A stretch of DNA of 64,000 nucleotides from Sitta carolinensis (Eukaryota; Chordata; Aves; Passeriformes; Sittidae). Below the pieces are notes generated by a model, which was given only the letters and a program-made list of their open reading frames with translations, had not been told where the DNA came from and made no database searches. A program made the position numbers and the translations under genes. The DNA is taken from NCBI GenBank assembly GCA_032173965.1, contig JAVUNC010000005.1:45122501-45186500 (forward strand), given 5' to 3'. Each line of letters starts with the position of its first letter. Within the stretch, counting starts at the first letter, position 1. Shown one piece after another: positions 37,546-51,074 of this stretch.

Positions 37546-40276
37546 CTGGAATGAGAAAGTACCTTGTAAACACGAAAGGGTGATAAAATACTGCAAACAA
37601 CAAAATCCTTACTCCCCTCAAAATTACTTTTTAATGCTGCTTGGCTCATCCTTATGTAAAGAAACAACAGACAATTATGCCACGAACTGTATTATTATTC
37701 TCTTGAAAAAAAAAAATCTTAAATATGACTATTTTATCCTGACTAAAATATCTGCTGGTTGAAGAACAGATAACAATGCTCAGTGCTATATATAAATTCC
37801 ATGAAAAAACAAATTTATAAGATAAAATAGGCCATTTCTATTCCATCAGCTTGATGATGTCTCTTGATTTTCTATTGAGTTGAAATGTGCACAAATTACA
37901 CAGTTTAGTATGATGAATTAGGTAGTTCATTTGTAGGTGGTAAAATACATGAAGAACCATTATTGTCAGGAGTATTCTTAGTAATTTTTCTTTTTATAGC
38001 CTTTATAATAATAGTGAATTTACACTATGATGTCTTTTTACTGACAGTCTCTAATGGATAGATCTCAGTGTTGTTTTTATTTTTAGGAACTTTGAGAATA
38101 GTAATAGTAACCATTGGGGAAAAAAGAACACAAAATCAAGTCTTTTCAAACATGCTTTATATGTAACTTAGCACATACATACACACACTAAAAGCAACCA
38201 CAGACAAATGCACTTCTTTGGCAAGGTTTAAAGTAGATTATTAAAATTTTATAGCTCTTTTTTATGCTTGTTGCTGAAACAACTAGGAGGGGAAAAAAAA
38301 AGGAGGCCTGCACTGTCTCACTTAAAGTGTTGGTAGGGTTAACATCACTCAATATGGCATTAAGTCAGCATGGTCTAGTCAGGATAACTGTGTCCCTACT
38401 AAAGGCTGCATCTCTATAACTACTTCGTTAAAGAGAAATAAATCCATCTCATTCCTTCTAGAACTTGCATGCTCTATATCAACTCTAACTGTAGGACTGT
38501 GTAGCTGTCCTACAGCTACTGTGGCACAGCAGTAGCTACCAGAAGGAATCGAGTATAGCATCACATCATAAAGTGCAGATACTGAGCAGTTGTCGCCAAT
38601 TAACTAAAATTAACTGGCAAAAAAACCCCAAAACAATCAAATCTCAAAATATCCTTTCTAAAAGAAAGCAGTGCTTGACTTTATGAATGACAGAAGAAAG
38701 ATTTTGGTGTGTACTTCAAAACTTCAACTCTTTTACTAGTCAGCAGCTTAAAAATATAAAATCAAATGTCTTTCGATATATGATAAAATTCTAAGAACCT
38801 AAGAAAATACACTTTTCTTCTTTCAGAAACAACCAACTAGAATATACCCTTCAGTCATTTTGCAACCAAAAAGATGTGAGATGTTATGGAGAAAGGTTAA
38901 ATGTAGGACATTACAGAGCTTAAGGGATCAATAAACCCAGAAAAATTTGGTTTAGGGGGAAATTCAGGGGAAAAGGAAGACATGGGGCATTATCTCTTTG
39001 ATTTCGGAAAGTTGCTGATTTAGACCTGACATAGGTCTGCAATTTTGAAGGTGAATTCAAAATGAGGAATAAATTATACATATAATTACTGGCTATGGTG
39101 TTTTTCCTTTACATGCAAAACTCAGTAGCTGAGATTCTGCTCCAGATCGAGACACCTCATTTTTGTACGTGGGTAAGAAGCATCTTAGTTCCTACCATAG
39201 TCAGAGATCAGATTAATAAAGCGAGTTGAACCTATTGCTCTCTGTACTCTGTTACCTGGGCTAACTACACTGCCAGTGATTTATGGCAGACAGCATTCAG
39301 TTTGTGTTCAGACACGTACATTTATATATGTCAGTCATGAACTGAATCCTGTTCTGATGTTCCAGACAGGCCTCTTAAAGCTGTGTGTTGAACTCATTGA
39401 AGAGATGAATATTTTTGTCAGGACAAAGTAAACCAGGAGGAATAAATCAGGAAAAAGAAGTTTACAGAGCCTGGATTGCAAGAATTGCACTACTAGCTTT
39501 GCTACATCTGTATTACTAAAGAGCACTGGCCAACAGCTATTGGGATCTGAAGGATTAGGCTCATGTCCTTTAAGTTAAACTCTCCTCCATCTCAAGACAG
39601 AGCTGGTCCAACCAAATATAATTACTGGGAATAGTCTCCAGTCTCGGCTCAAACTTGCAGTGTGCCTGAGCACTGTCTAGGTGGGTCTCTTCAGTACTGG
39701 CCAATGACTGGCAAAACCCAAACAGTTTAAGATTACAGACTGCCAAGCACCAGTGACGTCTCATGCCCTGATTTTGCTCAATTTACTACCATAAACAAAG
39801 TAAGTTCTTGCTGAGAACTCCCATTCCCCTGTGGTCAGTAAATACATGTACTGATCACTAGAAAGTGTGTGTGTGTGTCCTGCTTTCCAGCAGTGTTGCA
39901 GTGACAGCATATCAAAACATTAATTAAACCATAACAACCATTAATTCTGGTTGTTTTGATAGTTGATGTGGCAGCAGTTTACCATTTATTCAAAGATTCT
40001 AAATACATTGTATGAGCCTTTTCCAGCTTGATCTTTTACAACAGTTACTGTACTGTATACACATAAGTATATATATTCTAGTTTAGGTAAAACTTTCATT
40101 TTTAAAATACCTACAGAAATACTTTAAGGAAGTCAGGAAACATTAGAACAAAGGTTTCTTGTGCACCCATTCATCTTCTTAAGTGTTAGCAAGCACTCTA
40201 TTTCACTTTCTATAAGATCACTACTAGTTTTCAAAAATACCCTGCTTAATGAAGAAGGAGCTCCTCAGTATTTTCA

Positions 40277-40430
40277 TAGTATCACAGAACGGTTCATTTT
40301 GGAAAAGGCCTCTAAGATCATCAAGTCCAACTGTTAAACCAGCACTGCCAAGTCTACCACCACCACCAATCCATGTCCCTAAGTGTCATATCTTCGCATC
40401 TTTCAAATATCTCCAGGGATTTATATTCTC
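40277..40430 (-). mobile_element. CR1 LINE 3' end, truncated
   Basis: The plus strand shows the reverse complement of a CR1 terminus: TCATAGTATCACAGAACGGTTC, TTGGAAAAGGCCTCTAAGATCATC, AGTCCAACTGTTAA and AATCCATGTCCCTAAGTG. These match the avian CR1 3'UTR in order. It is 5'-truncated, as CR1 insertions usually are, and clearly diverged. The outer border is uncertain. Confidence 0.75.
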
Positions 40431-41108
40431 TTTGTTTAATGAGTGGGCTTATTACCTATTTACTGCACAGCATCTGAATTCTTCTTTGAATATAAAACTC
40501 TTTAACAGCTTCTCAAATTTTTTTTATGTCCATTATCTAAAGAGTTCTCAAATACGAATTCATGTATCCTTCTAAGGTGAGGCCGTAATGTGATATTATA
40601 TTAATTTGAAAAATGGGAGCTAAGGCATAGGGATACAATGCTGAAAATGTACAAATGTTTGGTCATCTGATTTGAGATTCCTCCAGATTTTCTTTGTTCT
40701 GAGTTAATTATTATATAAATTATATTATTATAAATTAAGCATTTATTAACATAGAATATTTTTGAAGCATGGTTACTATTCATCTCAGTAGATCAAAAAA
40801 ATCAGACCAGACATCAGATGTGTCAAATTCATCACTCAAAACCCAAGGAATGACTACTTGAGTAACTTTTGGTCTGCTTTGGCCAGAGTAACAAAAGCTC
40901 TGGCAGAAACAAAATATTCTCTCTGTTGCTTTCAGCTGCCTCAGCTTCTCTTTGATACCTTTCACTTTTAATAAGAGCTTTGTTAATTATGTGACAAAAT
41001 AATCAAAGATCTCATAGCTATACCTTCTTCGCCCCATGATTCTGAGCAATGCAAACCACATCTATCTATACTAGGTGACAATAAAGACTGGGGCTGACAG
41101 GAAAAAAA

Positions 41109-41133
41109 AATCCCTGTGGTCATGACAGGGATT
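41109..41133. repeat. Short perfect inverted repeat (9-bp stem, 7-base loop)
   Basis: AATCCCTGT, then GGTCATG, then ACAGGGATT: a perfect 9-bp stem just after an A run. It is near the left edge of a CR1 fragment. No function can be assigned. Confidence 0.6.
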
Positions 41134-41164
41134 AAGGTTAAGAAGCAAGCAGCATCACATGCTG

Positions 41165-41345
41165 CACTGCAGCCCCAAAACAGGCCATCCAGAGTGGTGC
41201 CATCTGCAGCCCTGGACAGTTTCGAGGCCTGGTTAGGAAGACATGTCTGATCTCATGGTGACAGTCCTGCTCCAATCAGGAGGATGGACTAAAAGTCCTC
41301 CAGACATCCAGCAGTTTAATGAACCAATTACAATTCTGAATCTTC
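41165..41345 (+). mobile_element. CR1 LINE 3' end fragment
   Basis: Blocks CATCCAGAGTGGTG, CAGTTTCGAGGCCTGGTTAG, GTCTGATCTCATGGTGACAG, CCTGCTCCAATCAGGAGGATG, GACTAAAAGTCCTCCAGA and CAATTCTGAAT follow the 3'UTR of CR1 elements that end ...GAGCAGGAGGTTGGACTAGA.GACCTCC...CCAACCTGAAT. It is diverged and truncated at both ends. Confidence 0.65.
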
Positions 41346-43068
41346 TGGCTTTTGAAGTGGTAACTGTTAAGGTTAATGCTCTCTGAATACTGACTTGTAT
41401 TATTATTTTAGATTCCTAATGCAATTAATGTTTAATACTTTTATGTTCAGCAAATGAGAGCAGAGAGATGGACTACAGCACTGCTCTAAATAGCATGGTA
41501 GCCTAGCACTCATGTTCTAAAGAAATCGTAGAAGGAAAAGAAATAAACTACACAACAGATACTCATAAAAAATTTCCTACAGTATGCTTTTCTTTCTTAC
41601 TCCAAGTCAGTTTTTGTTGACCTAAGACCTGAAACATGAGATGTTAAATAACCTCTTCAAACTGCACCATTATCTATAAATGCTATTCATGGTTCATGGG
41701 AATATCCAAGAAATCCATCTCAAGAACTGACAGAATGAAAAGCTTTACAAAGGATAATACCACTACTATACCCTTGCTAAACCAGGCAACTTTATAAAAA
41801 AAATTAAATCCTAACTTTTAACAGTTACCTATCTCTGAGACAGATTTTTTTAATTGTTGCATATTTCTGTCATAAGCTTCAAGAAAAGTGATACTGAAAT
41901 CAATATTTCTCCTGAGGCTTAATAGTAATGCAAAAAATGTGCTATTTTATATATTATTTTCTGGTTTTAAATATATCAAAATAATTATTGTGTTTAATAC
42001 TGCTGTGTATTGAAAAAACCCATTCTATTAAACCTTCTATTAATTCTTATTTTTATTTCTTATTATTATTCTTATTATTTCAACCAACTTAACTGGCACA
42101 AAGAATTTATATAAACAATTACATTACATAGGTCTATACTCAGTGAACAGTCATTTAATAATGTCAGGTTTTTCTTCTCACAGGCATTTGAGTAAGCTTT
42201 ATGAGAACTTTAAGAAAGAGGGTGGAAAGAGGCTTCAAGGGAACAGGAGAAGTTCAAAGTCTTGGACTCAATCCCAGGGGAGAGAAGCATTCAGCCTATA
42301 AGTATTTTTTTTCTTTTTGCAAGTACATTTATTTTTGTAATAAAAAAAATAAAGCCAAGAGAAAGAGATCTTGCCTCCTTACCAGATACTGCTTTTCTTA
42401 CCACTTTATCTCTTCACTTGTAAATAGTATCATAAATACCAAAACATAAACAGATGTCATCTCTACAGAACTTTAGTGCTATTACAAGTGCACGTACAGC
42501 TTATCCATCTGAGCAGATTACTTCTGAAAATCACTGTGATGCTGCCATATCTGTGTTACAAGGAAAACATTTACATTTGGAACTACAAATAAATTCAGTT
42601 GTGCCATAATCTCAAAGCCGCAGATACATATTGCTATTATCACCAGTTTATATACAACCAAACTGGTATTTAGGCAGCAGATTGCAATTCAATCAGCTAT
42701 TTATTTTCACACTGATGCACCCCAGCATAGTTGCTTGTGATACATATATAGAACTCTACAGAATACCATTTCTCACTTTCAGTATTCGAGACTTATAATT
42801 TACAGATGCTTCATCAAATTCAGATATTTTTTCCTGATTCTGACTCCAAGACTGCAGAGCACATTACAAAAATCAGAGACATACTGAATACTGTGAATTT
42901 TGCATTCATGGAAAATTGGAAATTGTCTTATTCACATTTGTATCTCAAGAGATTCCATGTTCCAAACTAAAGTACATTCAGGAGAATAACAGTTGTTAAT
43001 AACGCTAATGAAAAGAGCTGTAATAGATAAATTATAATGACAGAGTTAGATCTTTAACAGGCATTGCT

Positions 43069-43082
43069 GTTGCCATGGCACA
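43069..43082. promoter_or_regulatory. RFX-type X-box, near-consensus (GTTGCCATGGCACA)
   Basis: GTTGCCATGGCACA differs from the palindromic RFX consensus GTTGCCATGGCAAC only in the last two bases. It sits in the upstream intron with no gene or repeat I recognise around it. Binding is inferred from the motif alone. Confidence 0.4.
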
Positions 43083-46000
43083 AAATTTCTAATGTAAAAT
43101 AAAAATCCACTAGAAAATTATTCTATAGCTATGGTAACAACTGTATTGTGACATGATTATTCTATTCAAGTTGCGATTTCACTTGATCTAGAAAGATGTT
43201 TTTAGCATCACACTTTGCACATGTGTAATATCTGCCCAAAAATGTATTCTCAATTCCCTTTTCCACACATTCAGTTGACTGCTAAAACCAACAGTCAGAA
43301 CTGAGTAATATTTGGAAACTACCCTCTTATAGAAGGATGGGTTAAGTATATTTGTATAGTAAAGATTGCTTTGCAAACACTAGAACACCCTCAGTAGTGA
43401 GATTATCAGTGTATTGCCAAAGTGATATAAAAGGGGATGATCAGCAAGAAAAAGGTGTAAGGCAGAAAAGTCATAGTTTTCAAAAACAGGAGTAGCAATA
43501 TTCAGGAAGGCATTATTTCACACAGCAAACAACATTGTACAAGCTACAGCTCTTTGATGGCAGCACTTGGACTGCAGATATCTCAGATGAGGGAGAGCAA
43601 TGTTTTCTCACTCAAGTAAAAGTTACAGCAAGGTACAATAGACCTGGGAGATAGAACAACAAAGTTACTATCAACCAAGTGATGAAGACTGTGGGCTTCT
43701 ACTGTCACCAGCAACAACACAGAAGAGGAGCAATAACATCCAGCCAAATTGCAGGTTCTCCTGCTTGCTTACTCCTAAATCTGGAGAAACCACCAGAAAG
43801 TGGTTGGTGAGGTTGCTGTTGGAAGCCTCCAGCAATGTGCCCAGATTTCAACACTGCCAGCTTCTAAAAACTCATTCCCTTAGAAAACACAGTGAGCATC
43901 TCTGTGGGGTGGGAGTTCGCACTTACAAACTTCAAAACTGGCAATTCACCCCTTAGCATTGCAGTCTGCACTTGACTCTGTGCTGAGGGGGTTTGCTGCC
44001 TCATTGTCTCTACCTTCATAATTTCACTGTCCTCATCTCTTTCACAATGACCCATCAGGAACTGAAAAGATGAGAAAAATTTTCTGGGAAAGATGTCTGC
44101 ATATGGAGTTTTCTGAACACAGCTTGCCTGTATCTAACGAAGAAAAAAAGCTCTGGGTGAGAAAGGATATTTGGCAGTTATTACTGCTAATTCCAATCAC
44201 ATTATAATTGCCCAAATTTTGGGCAATAGCAGTGTGATCTGGTAAAAAGAGTTAATTTTATCTCTTATTGAGCTGTTTTGTCTCTTCTGTACCTCTTCAG
44301 AATTGTTGTTTTTGATGCATATATATTCTGTATTTAAGGAGGACATAAATGCAATTTTCACAATCACATAAAGGGTTAAACTTTTACTGCAAAATTCAAC
44401 ACAGACAAAAATAAAGATCTGCAGCTGCCACCTCCATAATGCCGTTTCCATGAGGATTTCTTTCTATGTGACTATATAAGGCATGGTTCCTAGACATCTT
44501 AAAGACAGACAGGATCTCATGAACCATCACATTTTACAGCACAAAATTCTGCTTTGTGGCTGCACATCAAAATAAGGATTCTTCAGAAAAATAATATGCT
44601 AACATTTTTATGGACTAAACACATCAGACAGATAAAATAATGGTCAACATCCCTCGGATGAATGGATGAATTCAACACTCCCATTCAAGTTAAAATTCTG
44701 CTGGAATGTTTCAGCTCTGCCATACAGCAAAAGTAAAAAGAAATCCTCCCAGTGTGTCTTTGTTACTTTTAGTGAATGTTTCATAAGACATTCTGGGAGG
44801 TGAATGGCAACGGATGTAAAATGTAATTCTGCAGAGATCACATATAATCACATAGAGAAATTCTGTGGGGATCTCTTTTCAGCAGAAAGCAGTTGAGTGG
44901 GTTGTGGCTGTGCTCAGAAAGTACATGTTAATTTGACAATATAGTACAGCAGGGCAGAGTAATACAAGAGGAAAACTTGGTGACACTCAATAACCAAAAT
45001 CAGTGCAAAGCAATATCAATGTGACTGATGAGCCCTTGAAACCATGTCCTTTTGTTGAGGACTGTAGAAAACCCCTGTTACACGTTCCACTCCTGGTATT
45101 TCACACATCACATGCAAAGAAGGAATGACAAATTCCTCCACCAAGTGGGAACAAAACTTACTAATATTGAAGGCAAAAGAAACTGTAAAAAATAGTGGAT
45201 CATTCTTAGAATAATGTTTCTAAAAGGAGATATTGCACAACAATTTCATTTAAAAGCAATGATTTACCCTAGCAACAACTCAGTTTCCCCCAGTAAAAAG
45301 GGGAGGAAAGGCCAGAAAGCACAAAAGCATATGTTCTGTCGTAAGCACTGACCATACATTTCTCTTTTCTAACCTCAGTATAGATTACATTTTTGCTCAG
45401 AGCAGTATTTTTAAGATACTTCAGCTTGTCTCCTTCCTCATTCCGCACACAAGATCATCTATGCTCTTTCTCCACTTATGTTTCAAATCCAGAAAGAGTG
45501 GAATTGGTGTTTTCATAAGAAATCATGTAAAATAAAGGCTCCCTACCCCAAAAGACCTCTTTCAGTTTTTGCTAAATCTGCTAGGTTGTAGGGACAAAAA
45601 GCATACAAAAATTAAGAATATCTAGAGAATATCTCTGGCTGTAGAACAAAATTTCAATTCTAGATGTAGGTACATGTACAGCCATGGAAAATTACATTCA
45701 GTTTTTCAACTCGATGTGCAACATTCACTGAAATTTTATATAATTGCTTACATGTGACTGTATTGAAACTAATCACTAAAAATAATAGTCTTTTAGCAAG
45801 CTTGCAGCTCACCACATTTTTAGTTATAAATACTGATTGGGGAAAATGAGAGAATAAAACCCAAATTAACTATATTTACTTTCTCCTAATGATTTATTTG
45901 GGGTTGTAAATATGAGAGGATAATCATTTAAATTTTTTGAAAAGTATTTTCAAGACATAAATTATCTTAAAAAAATTCTACACAATTATGTGCAAAATAA

Positions 46001-49000
46001 TTTAGCTAAGAATAATAATTTTCTAGGCATATTTAATATCTCTAAAAATTCTTTTCACAAGTAACTGTATTTACTTTAAAAAGTAGTATTACACACAGGA
46101 TGCTTAAAATAAGATGTGAAAAGAAGGGTAGAGATTCAGGCAGCTAAATGCAGAGATATGTGGCCATTTTAAACACTATAGGGTATCCAAAGTGACTGCA
46201 AAGGCTGACAGGTGTGACACACAACTTGGAAAGCCTTGTCTTTCTGGTGAAGCAGCAAGAGGTATTTGTAGTATCCAAGTTGGTCTAGACATCTGGTTTG
46301 GCACTTGAATTGTTTCTTAGATGTCAAATGGTAGCAGACAAGGAGTACTGAGGGTAGGATACAGACAATACATCTCAAAGAATCCCTTACTGTAGAATAA
46401 AAAATTTAATGTGTGCATATACTGCACTTCAGATGACTTACATACACTTACTTTAAATAGGAACTGAAAACTTGTTATTATTTTAAGTAATGATTGTTGA
46501 TACTTCTATCAAAACAACCATCAAATTAGAAGGCAAGATCACCTGAGTGCCACAGAGCATGAAAAGTTGGCTGGCACCAGGTATCAGTTTAGGCTATTTT
46601 GGAAACATATGTGCATTTGGAACATGGAATTAATCTGCTCTGAATTAGCTATGGCTGCTAGGAGAGCAGCTGTCATAGTTAGAAGTCAATGTGTAGCTTT
46701 ACTAAGCTACTAGGATGCAGAAAAGCACTTGCTCAATTTTAGATATAGTTAAAGGAAAAAGGAGCATTAGACTACTATTGCTCAGACATGGAAGAGCAGT
46801 GAATGGCATTGGAAGACAATTAAAAACTTTCATGCTCCATCACAAATGACACTTAACAGATCTCTCTTACTATACAAATACAACCAACCAACCGAAAATA
46901 TTATTATGAAGTTGATGATGTGCAAATCACCAAGTAGTTGCAGGAGAGCAGCTCCCACAGAGACCAAGAAGTACAGTTTAACCTAATTAAAACCCCACTT
47001 ACACAATGAGCTGGAAAGCCACGCAACACAAATGCTACACATAGAAATGCTGAATTATTTAGCTTCTGTTACCATCATATAAGAGTTAAAGGACAGAGTT
47101 TCATGTACTGAATAGCTGCAGCAACAGAATACCTTACCCCTCACCCTGCTGCTCTTCAAAAAGAAGGTGTCACTGAGCAGGGCCAGAGCTGAGGGTAGGA
47201 ATGGCCTCTAACCTGCTTGAAGGGCTAATCAGCTGCCCCAATTCCAGTAGACCAGTTGAATTCACATGGTTTATTTTGCCTGAGTCGGATTAAAAGTTCT
47301 CACAGAAACTCTTCTGCTGAAGCCATATCTGGGAACACTCTATGAAAGAAGTGCAATGACACAGAGGTGCTGGTGACACCTTCATCTACTTCCACAGAAT
47401 TCTGCCATTCATGAAAGGATGATATTCTCTGCAAAGAAAGGGTCAGCTGTTCTTTCTGAAACACAACAGGCAGATATCCACAAAGACACCAAATAGCCCT
47501 GCTTTTCAAATATGGTGCACCTACTAAGAACAATATTTTCTTAACTAAGGGTATTAATGTGCATGAGTATAATAAATATTATCAAGGTCTAATACAGAGG
47601 ACTAATTTACCAAGCTAAAAGCACTAAGATGGTACAGCTTTCAAAAACATCCTCCAGAGCAGGAGAAATACATATGTAAGTTTGTTTAAGAGTCCAGGAA
47701 CTGTAAATAGGAAAACAGAAACACAGTCTAAGGGACCAGAAAACAGACTAATATTTGTGGGAATGATACTATTCTAGTCCCATAATTTATAGACCCATAT
47801 TCTGTTCAGCTAATAATCTGATCAAAATACCAGGAATAATAGATGGTAGAAAACTCTACCAAAGAACCTCTTCCAGTCACTGGCACATCTTTAATAAGTA
47901 AATGAAACTTCCCATGTAATTAGATACTTTAGATTTAGAAAACACTTTTTTTGATCATGAATTATTTACTTCTGATTTACAATGCTTCAAGACAGGTGGT
48001 AACAAGTTCATTAGGGCCTTAAACTAGATGTATCTGAAGCAAGGCAGGCCTAGAATGATATTGCTTCATTCTGCTCTAATTTATTTATGTTACACTTGGT
48101 ATCATCAATAATTATGTTTACCTGTGAACGAAGGCCTCAAACCAGGCAGATCTGATCATCCTATCTTTTATGTATTTCTACTATTTAAGCAAGTATGCTT
48201 ATATTTCACCTGAGGAGAAAATACATCACTGAGATCTTGTTTTGTAGATATGTAGATGGGAACAACAGGGAAATTCCTTTGAAAAAGCAAGGTGAAGAGA
48301 TATAGCAGACTGTCTAACTTGGCAAACATACCCAAGAGAAATGAGAGAGCAGAAGTAGTTATATCAATCATAAGTAACAAATAATTGCAGAAACAATATT
48401 ATGATTGTTTTAATTAGCATATTCTTCATTTGGAATAAATTGGAAATCAGATGATCATGGTCTCCTGAGAAATTTAGTCACTTTTTCTCCCTTTCTAAGA
48501 GCAAACAAGCATGACTAGCAGCTCAACATTTCAGATAGCAGTACAAGAGATATACCAGAAAAAAAAACCTGCAGGTGATTTCTCTCTTTTACCATGAAAA
48601 CATTTTAATCACTTTTCTGATTAAAAGTAGGCAAACACTTTTTCTTGTAAAAATAGGAAAGAGAGAGAAGAGAAGCAGAGAGAACAGGAGGAATGAAAGA
48701 AGCCATTCTGATGACCACAGACAGTAAAAACAGAAAGTCTTGATGAGACTTTTTACTCACAGTTGTTCTCAAAAAGGACTTTTTTGAATGTGCAATGTGG
48801 TTTTATTTCTTTTTTTTAATTAGCTTGCAAAAATCTCATGAAGATACAAAGACAAAATGTCAAGTAATCAGACAATATTTGTTTCCTGCAAGCATTTTTA
48901 TGGAAGCACCTATTATAAAGAAGCACAGAAAAGAAAAAGTTAAGATGGTGGCTCCTGGAATAGGTTGCCTCGAAAATTATAATGCTTTTAGCATTTCTCA

Positions 49001-50089
49001 TTAAGTTAGTTAATTGTTCCTCCTATCTGCAGCAACCTAAATAAAAGAAGGCTGATGAAGGGGGTGGGAATCAATGACATGCATTAGGTATTTCCAAGGA
49101 GAATGACAGGAGTTCTTAAATGAACATAGTCAACTACCAAATGGGACATGTATACTGGCCTCTTTCTAACCCAGTTAACAGATAATGGAATTTTCTTCAA
49201 GTCTTTAGATGGAAAAGAAGGTACAATCTTCTCTTCTCAGAGAATACATGGTAGGCCAGAATTTAAAGTAATTTAGACAGCTACAGTGCTGGTAAACAAA
49301 GAATAAATCTGCACAGAGGAAAGAGACTTTATTTTTTTTTTTTAAAGCAGCTTCCTTTCTTCCAAGCATAAGTTGGACAAATTTTAAAAAACTTAAACCC
49401 CATCTACATGTATACTATGTGTTTCCAAACCAAAATTAATTCCACAGATATGAAAATTGATCAGTAAAGTTTAAAAGTAAATTTTAAGTGAAGTTTACCT
49501 GGCAGTCAAGACTATCAATATGAAGACTGAAAGTCTGTCATTTGTGTTTTTGAATGATCTTTAATCTATCTGAGCTTCAACTGTTTTTGTCATTTGATAG
49601 AATCCCAAGACATACAGTAATAATCACAGTGAAGTACAGAAGTTTCAATCAAACTAACTGCCTGCTTCTTAAAAATGGCATTTTTCTTCTACATCAGATA
49701 AACCACGCTTTCTACTGGAGCCAACACAGCAGTGTTTATCACACCAAAGACAAAGATTCAGAGTAAGACAGTAATTTCCAAGGTCTGATTCTTTTTGCCA
49801 GTTTCTCAAGTCAATTAGTTGAGGAAGCCTATTAAAAAAGAAAGACCATTGCACTTCTATGACTTTGCTTCACAGTCCTCAGGTGAAGGGTGGAAGAGCA
49901 ATATTCCTCCCCTACATGGCTAATCCTATAAGAACTCCTGTTGGAAAGTAAGAATTCTGAGCTTTGTGGTATGGGTTCTTAAGGTGTCTTGGCAGTTAGA
50001 GAGACTGACTCATAGAAAGCAAAAATATTTCATCTTTGTTGTGGGGATGGAAGTATCACAATACACCAAGATGTGAGAGGTTTATGGTG

Positions 50090-50630
50090 AGGAGGTGATT
50101 TTTCCTCTGTACTCCATTCTGGTGAGACCCTACCTGAATCCAGCCCTGGAGTCCTCAGTACAGGAAAAACCTGTTGGAGTGGGTGCAGAGGAGGGCCACA
50201 AAAATGATCAGAGAGGTGGAGCACCTCTCCCCTGAAGACAGGCTGAGAGAGTTGGGTTTGTTCAGACTGGAGAAGACTAAGTGAAGACATTATTGTGGCC
50301 TTTCAATAATTAAACGGGGATTAGAAGAAAGATGGGGACAGAATTTTTAGTACAACCTGTAGGTGGTTACCTGTCAGGGAGTAATGGTTTTCAACTAAAA
50401 GAAGGATATATTTAGACTAGATATAAAAAAGTAGTTTTTTACAATGGGGATGGTGAAACACAAGAACAGGTTTCCCAGAGAGGTGGTGGATGACCCACAA
50501 TTAGAAATATTTGAGGCCAGTCTGGATGGATCTTCCACCTGGTCTAGTGGAAGATGTCCCAGCACATTGCACAGGTGCCCAACTGGACAAACTTTAAAGG
50601 CACCTTCCAACCCAAACCATTCTATGAATT
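50090..50630 (+). mobile_element. CR1 LINE, C-terminus of ORF2 plus 3'UTR
   Basis: The 5' part translates in pieces to the end of CR1 ORF2, for example PLYSILVRPYL and MIREVEHLSPEDRLRELG followed by LFRLEK. The 3' part carries the well-known blocks TTATTGTGGCCTTTCAATAATTAAA, AAGAAAGATGGGGACAGA, ACTAGATATAAAAAAGTAG, GGTTTCCCAGAGAGGTGGTGGATG and CCTTCCAACCCAAACCATTCTATGAATT. It is 5'-truncated and carries stops and small gaps, so it cannot make a working product. It is the longest CR1 copy in the window and lies antisense to ANKS1B. Confidence 0.92.
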
Positions 50631-51032
50631 TTCAAGTTAGGCATCAGACAAAAATTCCTGGCTGATTAAAGTGGACCAGAGCTTAAGGCAGTGCTGGCCC
50701 ATCTTCTTCAGAAGCTGACAGGTGTGGTACAATGTCTTAGAAAAACACACAGCAGTTGGTAAGACAAAACCATGAATTTAGTATCCAAAAGTGTCATTTC
50801 CATCTGCCCTGCACGTAAGAGCATAGAATAACTAGGTTCATCTTCCTTAATACATCTGACACTAAGACACTGTGTATTGAAACCAGCTTTCAGTTTTAAT
50901 CATGGGATAGTTCTTTAATAAATTAGTGTTTGTGAAGTATTTTAAAAAGGCAAAGCTCCCACAAACTCACTTTATTTCTATTTCACACTGCATTCTTATA
51001 TGGAACATACAATTAAAGGCTGCTTGAAGATA

Positions 51033-51074
51033 CAAAAAAAAAAAAAAAAAGAAACCAACCAAGAAAAAAAAAAA
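51033..51074. repeat. A-rich simple tract
   Basis: An A run of about 18 bases, GAAACCAACCAAG, and a second A run of about 12. It is low complexity, with no poly(A)-tailed retrocopy evident beside it. Confidence 0.85.
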
